Shown here piece after piece: positions 45,322-57,400 of a DNA stretch of 64,000 nt (within the stretch, counting starts at the first letter, position 1; each line of letters starts with the position of its first letter). This DNA is from Carposina sasakii. Taxonomy: Eukaryota; Arthropoda; Insecta; Lepidoptera; Carposinidae. A program made the position numbers and the translations under genes. Below the pieces are notes generated by a model. It saw nothing but the letters and a program-made list of their open reading frames with translations. It did no database searches and was not told where the DNA came from. The stretch is taken from contig CP053167.1 in assembly GCA_014607495.2 (NCBI GenBank), forward strand, positions 2,170,001 to 2,234,000. The letters are read 5' to 3'.

Positions 45322-45962
45322 GACTTATGTGTTGTTAGTGATGGGCAAATGGAAAAAAAATATCGATATTTATCGTATCGATATTTTTCAAATATATCGA
45401 TATACAGGGTGTCCCAAAAGGTTACGTAGCTAGGAAGAGGGGTGATAGGGGTGGTCATGAGAGTCACCAGAATAATAATTAAAAAATTCCCCTCTGGGTA
45501 TTAAAAAAATAAAAGGCATTTATAAAAAAAATAAAAATTTTATACCTTGTGGGGCGATTTTGCCCCCGATGACCTACAATTATTAGTATATAAAAAAAAT
45601 TGCTGTTATGCTATCGTCAATAACCCTTTTTCAAATTGAAATAAGAAAAACAATACATATCTAACCAATATTTTAAAGAAAATTAAGTTTTTGTCCAATC
45701 AAGGACTTAGTAATTACGATTTCACTCAACTTCCTCTAAGTGTACTGAAAAAAAAAAGTACTATGCAACTCCGGCGAGTAACTTAAAAAGATAGGTAATT
45801 TTATTGCAATTCCAAAATGGTATAACACTTACTTGAAAAATTCTTATTAGGATATGTAAAGATAATTTTCGGGAACAATACCCCAGCAGAACAAAACATA
45901 CCAATAACAATGTAACCAAACTAAACACGTTTGGTGAGTGAGAGAGACAGGAGATACATTAA

Positions 45963-48384
45963 CCCTAGAGTGGGCGCGCTATGAGCATTTTGCCGCCCGC
46001 GCTAAAAAACCGTTAATAATTTTTAAATAACTAGCCGTTAGACTTGCGCTTCTTAGTAGCTGCCCCCACTCTCGTTAGCAACGTTTGCTGAGAATCTGGA
46101 CGCCGTCAGTGCGCGGGGGACCGCTGGAGAAGAAGGTTTCTATCAGGTGTCGCCGGGCGGCAAATTGCTCACCGCGCGCCCACTCACGTAAGTAATATTG
46201 TATAATGTATTTTTTGTAAACTCGAAATGTTGACTATATTTTATGGTTCATTAATAACTTTTGCAACTAAAAACAGTCAGCAGACAGTGACGCTTCGAAC
46301 AATAAAGAATCTTATTCAACTGTTGTGTCTTCCGAAATAGCACCTACACCCAGTTCAGATATGAGTAGCCATCAGCCTCGATCTCGTCGTCGTAAACGTA
46401 AAATACAACCACGTGGTGATAAATCTCCAACATGTACGTCCAGCGATGATGATGAACCACTAGCGCAACTACTTCGTCTCAGGAATACTGTATCGTCCCC
46501 GCAGGCAAGTACGTCAGCTCAATCTCAACTTTTATCTGTTACTCCAGCTTCTCGACGACGACCTACTAGAGCTCCGATGTATCAAAGTAAAGATGGCACA
46601 AAATGGCTTATTCACCCTCCTTTACGACCAAATATCCGGACAAGACAGGAAAATATTGTAATCGGCAGGCCCGGAGTGAAGGGTGAGGAAGCTTTGAATT
46701 GTAAAACACCTGTAGAATGTTTTCATTTGTTTATTACCGAATCAATGATTGATGATATTGTGTTATTTACTAATACATACATAAGAGCTTACCAAGAAAA
46801 ATTTTCCCGTGAGAGAGATGCAAAAGACACGAACAAAATCGAAGTGAAAGCTCTTATCGGATTACTGCTGATGGCTGGTCTAAAAAAGATGAATCACGCA
46901 AATATTCAAGAAATGTGGGTAAATGATGGGACCGTCCCTGACGTTTTCAGGGCAACTATAAAGAGGTTTTATTTTTTGCTTAGGCATCTGCGATTTGATG
47001 ATATGAACACCAGAACAGAGCGTGCTACTCATGACAACATGGCAGCTATGCGAAATATTTTTGAAAAATTTGTTTCATACTGTCAAGAACATTATCACAT
47101 CGGAGAATATTGTACTATAGACGAGATGCTGGAATCCTTCAGAGGTAGATGTAAGTTCCGAGTATATATGGCTAATAAACCTGCCAAATATGGCATAAAA
47201 ATTTATGCACTTGTTGATGCGAAATCATTTTACACTAGCAATTTAGAGATGTATGCTGGGAAACAACCTCCAGGGCAGTTCAATATTGATAATTCAGCAA
47301 ATGCTTTGGTAAAAAGATTATCCCAAAATATCCTCAACACTTGGCCGCAACATCACTATGGACAACTTTTTTACTTCGATACCTCTTGCTGATAAGTTGC
47401 TAAATGATCATAGAACGACTATTGTTGGAACGTTACGTAAAAATAAAAAAGAAATTCCACCAAATTTTTTGGACACCAAAGATCGGGCGAAACCATCTTC
47501 AATGTTTGGATTTGGCGACAGGAAAGTTTTACTATCTTATGTTCCAAATAAAAAGCAAAAGAAAATAGTATTACTATTATCAACTTTGCATGAAGATAAT
47601 AAAATCGATGAAAGCACCGGGCCTGCTGCAAAACCTGAAAATTTTTTATAATAGTACTAAAGGTGGTGTTGACGTGGTTGACCAAATGAAGGAAGAATAT
47701 TCTGTTGGGAGGATGACTCGCAGATGGCCAATGAGATTGTTTTTTTCAATGTTGAATATTGCCGGTATAAACAGTCAAATTATATACAAAGCCAATACTC
47801 AACATTTGATGCTACGTCGAGAATATTTGAAACAAATTGCCATGGTACTTGTCAAGCAATATATGACTACAAGGGCTTCTATAGGCACTTTAAATATTCC
47901 TTTGAGGAACCAAATTGTTCGCTTTGTCCCAGTAGAACAAGCATCTTCTTCAAAAAAGGAGGGCAAATGCAGCATATGTCATTCAAAGAAAAACAGGCGC
48001 ACGAAAAAAGGGTGTTCCAGATGCGAAAAGTTACTGTGCAATGAACATTGTACATATCTTTGTGAAGACTGTTTTGATAAAGCGTATCCTGTAGATTTAG
48101 AAAATATATAATTTTGTTAAGTATTAAAAAGTATTATGTAGCATAAGAGAAAAAAAGTCAATTAAAATATTAAGTTTTCTAAAGTCTTTTGTAAACCAAA
48201 GTTTATAGAACAAAGTTGAATAAATATGTTGATTTATTATCACTTACTGTTTATTTATTTAAATCCTAAAAGAAAAAATATTAAATTGCTGTATTACTAG
48301 TCAAAATGGTCAAAGAAAATGAGGCGGCAAAATGCTCCCCACGCGCCCACTGACGTTACGCAAAAAGACGCGCCCACTCTAGGG
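45963..48384 (+). mobile_element. piggyBac-like transposon 2, 2.4 kb
   Basis: TTAA occurs at 45959-45962 and 48385-48388. The TIR is CCCTAGAGTGGGCGCG in inverted orientation. Internal copies of GCGCGCCCACTSACGT occur near both ends (about 46175-46195 and 48335-48355), each beside a GGCGGCAAA word. A donor-like CACGTAAGT at about 46187 and an acceptor-like AAAAACAG at about 46275 bracket a short intron before the main coding exon. Confidence 0.92.
46276..48111 (+). pseudogene. piggyBac transposase 2, two frameshifts
   Basis: The exon opens SADSDASNNKESYSTVVSS after the acceptor. Then come a basic patch (RSRRRKRKIQPRG), PVECFHLFITESMIDDIVLF and TIDEMLESFRGRCKFRVYM with the first catalytic Asp. 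A one-base shift in ACTTGGCC near 47342 leads to MDNFFTSIPLADKL (second Asp). Another at the AAAATTTTTTATAA run near 47645 leads to GGVDVVDQMKEEYSVGRMTR (third). The end CSICHSKKNRRTKKGCSRCE ... CEDCFDKAY is the zinc-binding tail, stop at 48111. Both breaks are single-base and lie in or next to short A/T runs. Confidence 0.9.
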
Positions 48385-48388
48385 TTAA

Positions 48389-48853
48389 GAAAGAGAAAAA
48401 GTAGGTATGCCATCTCTGGTTATAACTCAAATCAAACGCTCGGTGCCATAAATCATCGGTGCGCTAGGGACGGACGCGTGGTGTGCGTCACTTATCGATA
48501 ACCTCTTATCGATTCCTAAAAGAATGCAGAATAGTGCGCTAGCGCGCAATAGGTAATTACATTAGCAAAACGTCACTATTGTCGCCCGTAAGCCCCGTAA
48601 GTGCAACAGAGAGCGCATCATTGCGTCCTGCTTCCACTGTTTTATGGCACCGCGGGCAGCGAGCGTTAGTCGGTCAGTACATTACGCTCTCACGTTTACT
48701 GCGCATCCTTTGTATTCGTTTGTGTTCATTTTGTACTAACAACTTTGCTCCGCTTTCTGGACTTGATTATTTCTTTGTGATTTGGACATTGTTTGTGATT
48801 TCTTCCAACGACCCGGCTTTCTCAAGGACTTAAGTGTGTGATACTGTACCACC
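48389..48853. other. 5' non-coding region of the mariner-like transposase
   Basis: GC-richer than its surroundings, with TATCGATAACCTCTTATCGAT near 48495. No coding frame is supported. It probably holds the element's promoter and leader. Confidence 0.4.
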
Positions 48854-49889
48854 ATGCCACCCACGTACACTGCACAAGAATATGCGAACATGCATCTCAT
48901 TTACGGCGAATGTAGATGTAATGCCGGTGCTGCAGCAAGACTCTACCGCGAAAGATAGCCGTGTTTTCGTCAATATCCACCGACTATTGTCTGAGGGTCG
49001 ATTTCCACATCAAGCGGTTAATGAAGGCAGACCTCGGTTCGATGTCGAAGATGAAGTGTTTCAAGCCGTCGCAGACGATCCGAGTACTTCAGTTCGGGCA
49101 ATTGAAGCAAGTACAGGTGTACCAAAAAGTACTGCTCATCGCATATTAAAAGCTGAGAAATTTCACCCGTACCACGTGCAACGCGTACAGGGTCTGTTAC
49201 CACGCGATTATCCTGCGAGACTTGCATTTTGTCGTAGGATGTTGCGCATGCATAGGGAGGACCCTCAATTTTTTAATAAAATACTGTGGTCCGACGAGCC
49301 TACTTTTAAAAAGGACGGATACATGAACCTACACAATTTGCACGAGTGGCACGTAGAAAATCCCCACCTACTTAGAGAAGATCGGTCCCAATATCGTTTT
49401 AAAGTGAACATGTGGACCGGAATACTAAATGGTAAAATAATAGGACCCTTTGAGCTACCTGAGGCACTGACTGGAGAGGCGTACTTACACTTCTTACAAA
49501 ACGAATTACCAAATCTATTGGAAGATGTGCCGCTAGAAACAATGAGGAATATGTGGTTCCAGCATGATGGGTGCCCAGCACATTATGCACGTCTTGTAAG
49601 GGATTTCCTAGAAGAATACCCTGGTAGGTGGATGGGAAGGGCCGGTGCTATAGCGTGGCCAGCTCGTTCACCGGATTTAAACCCGTTAGACTTTTTTTAC
49701 TGGGGTGCTATAAAAGAAAAAGTTTACGGAAAACCCATCAGGGACTTGGCTGACTTGAGGGCGAGGATTACAGAGGCCGCGGAATCAATAAACAATAGAA
49801 GATTTGCCCGCCATATCTCCCACTCATTTTTAAAACGATGTAGGGCGTGTATTTATGTTGGTGGTAGACATTTCGAGCATTTTGTTTAA
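48854..49889 (+). pseudogene. Tc1/mariner-like transposase, broken near the N-terminus
   Basis: ATG 48854 (CACCATGCC) begins TYTAQEYANMHLIYGECRCN and reads to a TAG after LYRER. A small deletion near 48957 changes frame, and coding resumes at VFVNIHRLLSEGRF. It runs unbroken through DNA-binding helices (SVRAIEASTGVPKSTAHRIL) and the core: LWSDEPTFKKDG, FQHDGCPAHYA and WPARSPDLNPLDFFYWG. The second and third Asp are 40 residues apart by my count, longer than mariner's 34. Ends at 49889. Apart from the N-terminal break it is complete. Confidence 0.9.
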
Positions 49890-50185
49890 ATAAATAATTA
49901 CGATTTTGTTTTATTTTTGAGTTTCATTTAAAACCATTGCAATACAATTACCTATCTTTTTAAGTTTTAAGGAACAGAATAGACATTTAAAAATGTACTA
50001 TTTGCGTACGAGTTTGAGACTATTGTTTTATTGGTATGTTTTGTTCTGCTGGGGTATTGTTCCCGAAAATTATCTTTACATATCCTAATAAGAATTTTTC
50101 AAGTAAGTGTTATACCATTTTGGAATTGCAATAAAATTACCTATCTTTTTAAGTTACTCGCCGGAGTTGCATAGTACTTTTTTTT

Positions 50186-50236
50186 CAACCGACTTCAAAA
50201 AAAGGAGGTTCTCAATTCGACCCGTATGTTTTTTTT
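50186..50236. repeat. 51-bp repeat inserted in one mariner TIR (CAACCGACTTC type)
   Basis: CAACCGACTTCAAAAAAAGG ... GTATG plus T8 interrupts a T run in the right TIR. The left TIR has only the simple run between AGTACT and CAGTACAC equivalents. I associate this word with a very abundant lepidopteran repeat. Confidence 0.8.
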
Positions 50237-51142
50237 CAGTACACTTAGAGGAAGTTGAGTGAAATCGTAATTACTAAGTCCTTGATTGGACAAAAACTTA
50301 ATTTTCTTTAAAATATTGGTTAGATATGTATTGTTTTTCTTATTTCAATTTGAAAAAGGGTTATTGACGATAGCATAACAGCAAATTTTTTTAATATACC
50401 AATAATTGTAGGTCATCGGGGGCAAAATCGCCCCACAAGGTATAAAATTTTTATTTTTTTTATAAATGCCTTTTATTTTTTTAATACCCAGAGGGGATTT
50501 TTTTTTATTTTTCTGGTGACTCTCATGACCACCCCTATCACCCCTCTTCCTAGCTACGTAACCTTTTGGAACACCCTGTATATCACCCAAGAAATATCGA
50601 TATTTCGATATATCGATATTTTTTGCCCAATTTGCAATTATTTATAAAAATTGCCAAAATTATCGCTAACTTCCATACAGCAGACATGACATTTAACATA
50701 AATACAATTCATACAAAAAAAATAACAATAAGCTACGCTTAGTTTACTCGTGACAACACAACAAAACAACGTTCGTACCAACACTCTAAACTAAAATGCA
50801 GTCAGTCCAGTGCAGTGATACCAACCAAACCAACAAGCAATGTCATTGTCATAGACAAACAAGTCATAGAGTGTAATTTTTTAATTTTTGTTTGTGTTTG
50901 AAGCAAAGAAACTAAACCCATACAGCCTACTGCATATTTTCTAAATTTAAGAAATCTGATTGGTCAAAAACATGATGTGACGCATGAGCAGACGCCAGAC
51001 AGCAGAGCTTTAAAAATATATCGATTTTGATATCTGAAAATAAATATCGAAAATTGATATATCGCAAGAAAAAATATCGCTAATTTATATCGATATTTTT
51101 CTGAAAAAATATCGATATTTTTTTATCAACCCTATGTGTTGT

Positions 51143-52284
51143 AGGGCGTGTGAATTTTTATTTATTTACTAGTGGACGCTCGCGATCTTTATTAATCCAA
51201 TTTCCTACACAACGTCGGCATTTTCCGGTTCCGTTCCGAAAATCCGTTCTTACCGAATGCCTACGTCATTCAAAGACGTGTCGTTGAAATTATAGGACAC
51301 CGGCACACTATTGATAAATTCACTTTTAGGTATTTAAATAAAATATTTGCCGATTTTTGGTGAATGTGTGTGTATATTTTGATCGAATACTGTAATAATA
51401 AGAATATTGAACCATGTTTTAAGCAAATAAATAATAATTTCATTTTATTTCAGTGTAATTCAAAGCCAAATCATCAAAGATGAAATACTATCAACTTCTC
51501 AGCCATTAACCGTTGTAGAGAAAGAGCGTTTAATTAACAAGAGCACAAAGAATTTATAAAGTAATATTCCCACTCGGGTGAAGAATTTTTTCCATTTAAC
51601 TTTATTAATAATTTTATAATATATAATATCTTGACTAAGATCAATGTATAAAAACACTTCTCCATTAATATAATCCGTTAGGATATGGTTGATGGTTTCA
51701 TCTTTAAACATTGTGCTGAGGGATTCAGTTTGATAGAATTTGACAAGCAATCAGCGATTTTTGTACAATTTTCGCTATCGCTTTGCTTTTGCTAGTTAGG
51801 TAATAAGTTCTATTCTATTCTTTATTGTACACAGACATTTTATATAGAAAAACATTTTACATTGACAAGTTTTTCCCTTTTGAGATACGGAACCCTAAAA
51901 ATAATACGGGTGTAATTATTTGTTGACAATGTTTTTTCATATATTTGGATTAAGATTTAGAATTTATTTTACTAACATATACCTACTATTTGCGTTGTGA
52001 ACGAAACACTAATGTGACGGACATATTTTAAGATGATTTGATAATATTGTAAAGACCAATTGCTATTTAGGCGAATTGCTACATAGACTGACCAGTTTTA
52101 TATTAGACGCAATGATACATGAATCAAACAAGACTCTCATGACATGAATCAAGTAAGGCATGTTTTCGCGGCGAGGTGCGGTGCGTGTGGCTACTGCAAA
52201 TCCTAATGTGTTACAGTAAACACACATGAAGGAGTACAACACACTCAGAAGTGTGTATAAAACGACCACAAGACTCTATAGTTT
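51143..52284. repeat. Intergenic stretch with SINE tail and MITE-arm fragments
   Basis: An acceptor-like TTTATTTCAG at about 51444-51453 precedes a 35-codon frame (VIQSQIIKDEILSTSQPLTV ...) with no recognised domain. 51566-51600 repeats TTCCCACTCGGGTGAAGAAT, the end of the tRNA-like SINE at 53660. 51755-51806 is one arm of the foldback MITE at 60103-60276. The remainder is featureless. Confidence 0.55.
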
Positions 52285-52360
52285 GTATACAGCAGGGGTG
52301 GCCAACAGGTCGATCTAGTCTAGTCGATCGTGTCAAGGCAAAAAACATCCTACCTACAAT

Positions 52361-52867
52361 TTCATTTCTAAGAAATATACGACAGAAATTAGGGCAGTGG
52401 TAGCAGACTTCGAAATTCGCTTTGGTGATTTCAGAAAAATTGAGAACTTGGTTCAAATCATCAGTTATCCGTTCAATGATTCCATTGATCATAGTGATAT
52501 CTATGAATTGGCTACAAAATTTGCAGATACATTTCAAATGGAGCACATGATGTTAAAAAACGAAATTATTACTCTGCGCTGCGACATATTTCTTAAAGCA
52601 AGGTCATCCTCAGGTCAAGATTTCTGGGCATTGGTTTCCAACGAAAAATATCCAAATTTGAAGAAATGTGTTGAACAACTTCATTCGTGTTTTGGTTCAA
52701 CATATTTATGTGAGTCAGCATTTTCCTACTTAAAGCAAACAAAAAGTAAACACCGTTCTCGCTTGACAGACGCTCATACATTGGATTCTTTAAGGTTGGC
52801 AATCTCCAACTACAAACCTGATTATGCTAAACTAGTGGAAGATACTCAGACGCAATGCTCGCACTAA
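52361..52867 (+). pseudogene. hAT transposase C-terminal fragment with dimerisation motif
   Basis: Reads FISKKYTTEIRAVVADFEIR, then FWALVSNEKYPNLKKCVEQL, FGSTYLCESAFSYLKQTKSK and LTDAHTLDSLRLAISNYKPD, ending at TAA 52865-52867. The CESAFSYLK segment is the hAT dimerisation signature as found in ZBED5/GTF2IRD2-like proteins. The catalytic N-terminal two-thirds are deleted; the remaining frame is open. Confidence 0.85.
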
Positions 52868-52871
52868 TATA

Positions 52872-53147
52872 CACGATGTAACAAAAGGGATATGTTAAGC
52901 GAAAAGCTATGTAAACAGCCCACTATAGAGACCCTATTTCCAAAATTTGAGACTTGAAATCATATGTTTATTTTTCGAGATTGTATGAATATTCCTGAGT
53001 TGCGTAGAAATTCTCCATACTATCTGGAAAAAGAAACATGTGATTTCGAGTCTGAAATTTTGTGGATAGGTTCTCTATTATAGAGAACTATAATAGTGGT
53101 CTGTTTATATAGCTTTTCGCTTAACATACCCTTTCTGTTACACCCTG
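52872..53147. mobile_element. 276-bp mariner-type MITE nested in the hAT remnant
   Basis: The right end is the complement of CAGGGTGTAACAGAAAGGGT; the left CACGATGTAACAAAAGGGAT is a diverged match. Flanking TA at 52870-52871 and 53148-53149. Inner arms share TATGTTAAGCGAAAAGCTAT, so the whole can fold into a long hairpin. Non-coding. Confidence 0.85.
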
Positions 53148-53352
53148 TATATGTAAATAAGTAGTTACTATGTATAATTTTCACATTTATGTTTTTTTTT
53201 CTTAATAAAATAAAAAATGCTACATGATTGTGTACCGAACTATGCTGTTTCATTTAAGATTTCTAGAAGTATGTAATTGGTAGATCGCACAGGGTCTCGT
53301 TAGTGAACAAGAGATCTTGGGTCCAATCAAGTTGGCCACCCCTGGTATACAG

Positions 53353-53659
53353 CAATTTAACATTGAACACATTTAAGGTCTTTTATTTTAACACACTTGG
53401 AATTGCAGTGGTATCTATTCTGGATTAACGATTAACGGACTTTAAGAAATTTAACGGAAGTTAACGAGTCCGTTACCCGAATTGATTATTTTTATATTTT
53501 TAAGTTAACTTAAAAGTTAATCCGTTACCCGAAATGGTAACTTCCTTAATTAACGGATTAACGAGTTAATGCCCAGCTATGATAGCTACCGGGATGAAAA
53601 ATAACGTTGCCAATATGTAATTAAGAAAAGAGATGGTAAAATTCGTCATCCGAGTAATT
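53353..53659. repeat. Spacer with TTAACGG-type inverted words
   Basis: 53425-53580 repeats TTAACGG/CCGTTA and CCGTTACCCGAA in both orientations, MITE-like but without clear ends. No gene. Confidence 0.35.
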
Positions 53660-53738
53660 GACCCGGTAGCTCAGTGGTTAGAGCGGCTGGCACGTTTTGC
53701 AGTAGTCGTGGGTTCGATTCCCACTCGGGTGAAGAATT
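53660..53738 (+). repeat. tRNA-derived SINE (head region)
   Basis: GACCCGGTAGCTCAGTGGTT carries an A-box and GGGTTCGATTCCCAC a B-box. The outer ends ACCCGG and TCGGGT can pair. The anticodon arm does not fold properly, and the 3' part TCCCACTCGGGTGAAGAATT recurs at 51566, so a SINE is preferred over a tRNA gene. Confidence 0.7.
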
Positions 53739-53968
53739 TTGTCTACATATGGCGTACTCATCAACACGGCTAAGTGTGTTTTCGGCGCTCCCGAGGTAAC
53801 ATTTCTATGTTACGCCATTTCGGAAAGTGGCACCAAGCCTCTGGAAAGCAAGGTTCGAGCTATCTCGGAATTTCCCATTCCGAAGACAGTCAGGGAGCAT
53901 AGGCGATTTCTCGGAATGGTAATTTTTTACCGCCGATTTTTACCCAACGCCGCTCAGACTCAAGCTCC
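53739..53968 (+). pseudogene. Ty3/gypsy reverse transcriptase fragment
   Basis: Directly after the SINE: YGVLINTAKCVFGAPEVTFL, KPLESKVRAISEFPIPKTVR, EHRRFLGMVIFYRRFLPNAA, QAP. This is the standard RT thumb/RNase H-junction segment of gypsy elements. ~75 codons remain, with no catalytic centre. Confidence 0.88.
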
Positions 53969-54459
53969 CCGCCTTGCTGACCGCATCCGTCAAGGCTTCC
54001 CATTTTCAGATCAATTTGTTGCAATTCAGTTAAGTTTGGAAAAGATCACTTTAGACAGGCCAATATACATAGGATGTTCAATCCTTGAATATGCAAATGT
54101 CCTTGAATATGTCTTTGTTAAGTTACTAAGCGAAACTGTTTTCATAATTATCATACTGAAAAATAAATGCTTTTCAAAAAGTTTTTCTTATATTTTCTTT
54201 ATTTTACTGTCTTTAAAAATTGTTTATAATTTGGACAATGTTGAACATTATCAACATAATTTTTGTGCCTTAATGTTGCGCAATGTTGACCATTTTTAAC
54301 ATATGCTATTTCAAGAAATAATTAGCAATTTATTTCTTTTTAATTTTTCGCATGTATTTAGGATCCAATTAATCGCATTGAAGTAAAAAACATATAAAAC
54401 AAATAACAAAAAAAGAGCAAAGCGCCCAAATACGTCATCAATGCAATAAAAGCAATAGG

Positions 54460-57400
54460 GTGAATTTCCCAGGTACGTTTTTAGCGCGGCGTGGATGAAA
54501 ATCGTAGTGGAAAGTGCAAAATGTATATTTATTAAATTTTTTTCATTAAGTTCAGACAGTGATCTAGACTAACGTTTAAAACTTAAGACCAAAATCTATT
54601 TGTTTACACATTAAAAAAATTATCAAAGGCTCTAAATCTAATTGCGGTGCTATGTCCCCACTTCATTTGCAAAAATAAATTTGGCTATTTCAATTTTCGG
54701 GTGAATTAATTTAACAGAATACATACATATTTTAAAAATACATTAAATGACACTATTATTTACACCATGAGCAGTAATTTAACTTAACCCGGTAGTACCT
54801 GTAACAGCTTTTTAAAAATGTCCCGCAGAAAAAGTCAATAACGCTGGCGCATTTTGAACATTACACTATTTCATCATAATGAATGAGATAGATGCTAAGC
54901 TATCTTTCCCCGCACTGCTCTGTCAAGCCATCGTATACCAAGTACAAGGATGTTTGATACACTGAACAGTTTTCCCGCCAAAAACGTAAGTATAACCTGC
55001 GGTGGCGCAGGAATACAAATTTATCATATAACGGTGTCAAGTGTATTTAAAAAACTAAAAGGCTGTTTAAAAAGAAATTTTACAGATGATTAAAGATTAG
55101 ATGTATCGACGTAATTGCAAATGAATTATTACAATTAAAATAATAGTGTCCGTTATAATTTGAAATGTGTTACTTAATTCTAAGTACGGTGTCGCAACTC
55201 CAGTGGCTCCGGTGGCAAAAAAGAGGGCCACCGTAATTTAATAATGTCACCGTTATTGACATTTTGTCTTTTTGTATACAGGATGACTGGAAAACGGGTA
55301 TTATTTCTATTGAGATGTAAAAGTACAGCCCATTTTCTACCTTCATGGGTAGGAAGACCCATTAAAAAAATTACAGCTTCAGGGTTATGGCCCATTTTGT
55401 ATTGTTTTTAAAATCACCTTATTATTAAATGGAAATGCATAAAAAACTAAAATACGTGTATATTTCAGTAATTCAACTAGATAAATAAATAATCATTGGA
55501 GACAAAACAACAGACATCAACTTGGAATTGTCAAAGTACAATTACCAAAAGGTTTATAATTTTTTTTTCTGATTCTTTCCTATTCATTCAAAATAATGAT
55601 TTCACGTAATTCGCACATTTAATTAAACTAAATTCAAAAGGTATAATTATGAAAAAGCTTACCAACAGCTGACTAATAAGAATTTTAAAAGTGCTATCCT
55701 ATGGAGCGACAACCTTTTTTAACAAGTAACCTAAGTTTGTAGTCAAATTTAAAAAATACAAAGGTGATGAACTGACATTATAATATATATATTATAGCAT
55801 AGGAATCTTACTGCTATCCAAAGGCCTTTTCATGATGCAGTTCAACTCGAATCGAGGTCATACCGCCACCTCCATCTCGTCTTACTCCTACCCCAGACAG
55901 CCGCTCTGTAGCATCCAGCCAGTTGCACTGTTCGTCTATCTTTCGGTGTCTAAACGACTAACATGGCCGGCACTTTTACTGTCCAGTTCCTTTTTGATAG
56001 GCGATTAGCATACCTAATGGTGTTCCTGATGCAGTCTGAGCACTGTAGGTCAATCGATAGACAGCATAAGTACACATATCGACAAGTAGACGTTATAAGA
56101 TCATAGGAAGGGAACCGTTCCTAAATGAACTAAGTTCTTCCAGGCACTTAAGATTCATCTCTCAATATTAATAGCTGACCAATAAGAATGTAATATTTTT
56201 CTGAGTCCTGACTGTTCTCAGAAAAAAAATATATATATTGAATGTTCTACTGGCCTAGTAGGTGTACTCATGCACATAATTATTATCTACTTCAATCCCA
56301 CGTTTTGTGATATTGATTATGACTTGGCCTTCAGTTCAACCTCAAGGAAACCACCCTAAATTGCTACTATAAATGAACAGTTACGAATAAACCCGAGTAA
56401 CTTTGCGATAAACCCGAGTAGCTTGAACAAGTACGCCTGATGATAACAGAAGAGTTCTACATTCTACTTGCCTCAATATAACACTGCTATAGGCTGTAGC
56501 GCCACGGAATGTATTTTTCGAAACCTATATTGGTCAGCTGCTGGTAAGCTTTCTCATAATAAGTTACACCTTTTTGAGTAGCTTATTAAATAAGGAATTT
56601 AGTTTGATAAAGGGTACGCATGACGCAGTATATTATTTTGAAAGAGTAGGGGCTTAATTGGCAAAAACATTTAACAAATTTTGCTTGACCATTCCATGTT
56701 AATAGATTTTTGGGAGGTCAAAGTATAAAATGTGATATGTATAATATATAAGTATAATATATGCCATTCTACTCCTCTAAAAGGAGATTTTAAAAAAATT
56801 CATAAAATGTCATATCTCCGACACCGTGAATTTCCGGATGGGGTGTTCCTTATATACAAAGGTAGCTAACGAGGTACACTTTCAAATGTGAAAAGAAATG
56901 ACCCTTATTTCTGGGTTTCGAAGATTTTTACGTACATATAAATAAATACGGCTAGGTTCCTGAAATGGTGTAGTCAGAACTGCGAGATCTTAAAGGAGAT
57001 ACTATGGCCACTACGTTTTATGCTAAGAAAAAAGTCACTAGGAAGCATTTTAAAGTATGTAATAAAATATTTCCCTAACTGTTAACGTGTTCCTCAAATT
57101 TGTTATCATAGTTTCTAAGCTATAATCATGATGGTAAACATTATTACCAACTAATAAACGAAAAATCTAAAGTTTTCAAGTTCTTATAAAATAAATAAAT
57201 AGGTAATTCGTATGATGTTCTCCTGTATTTATAATTCCGCTGGTTGTAATAAATTTCAGTGGAGAGATTAACAATTTCGGTGGTTTGATAATAATATCGG
57301 TGGCGATTGAAATTTTTAAATGCAGATATCTCAAGAAATAATACGTTTTTAAAAATGTGTACCATATGACTGAATATTATATATTTTTAGCTATTACTTC

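Larger units (their letters stand above)
45415..50578 (+). mobile_element. Tc1/mariner-like element with ~500-bp TIRs, split by piggyBac
   Basis: The left end CAGGGTGTCCCAAAAGGTTA (45415) and right complement (CAGGGTGTTCCAAAAGGTTA, ending 50578) are flanked by TA. The inverted match runs inward to ~45911 on the left and ~50030 on the right. The right copy has an extra 51 bp (50186-50236). The transposase pseudogene is at 48854-49889; a piggyBac at 45963-48384 lies between it and the left TIR. Without the insertion it is ~2.7 kb. Confidence 0.9.
45336..51134. mobile_element. hAT-type non-autonomous element hosting a mariner-like element
   Basis: The perfect 8-bp target duplication TGTGTTGT is at 45328-45335 and 51135-51142. 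The ends are TAGTGATGGGCAAATGG on the left and the complement of TAGGGTTGATAAAAAAATAT on the right. Both lead into clusters of ATATCGATATTTTT, a self-complementary motif (45355-45412, 50595-50630, 51015-51125). Without the mariner-like insertion the element is ~640 bp and non-coding. Confidence 0.8.
52293..53344 (+). mobile_element. Internally deleted hAT element (GTF2IRD2/ZBED-like group), 1.05 kb
   Basis: TIR CAGGGGTGGCCAAC at both ends, inverted. The perfect 8-bp target duplication GTATACAG is at 52285-52292 and 53345-53352. It holds only the C-terminal part of a transposase and a nested MITE. Confidence 0.92.

Noticed and set aside
53660..53732. Possible tRNA gene on the plus strand
   Set aside because: A- and B-boxes and pairing ends are present, but the anticodon arm does not fold and the 3' part recurs elsewhere with the same downstream bases; called a SINE.
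54030..54130. Phrase LDRPIYIGCSILEY resembling the C-terminal part of protein-primed DNA polymerase B of Polinton/Maverick elements
   Set aside because: Only ~15 residues match by eye and no other Polinton gene is present; too short to claim.
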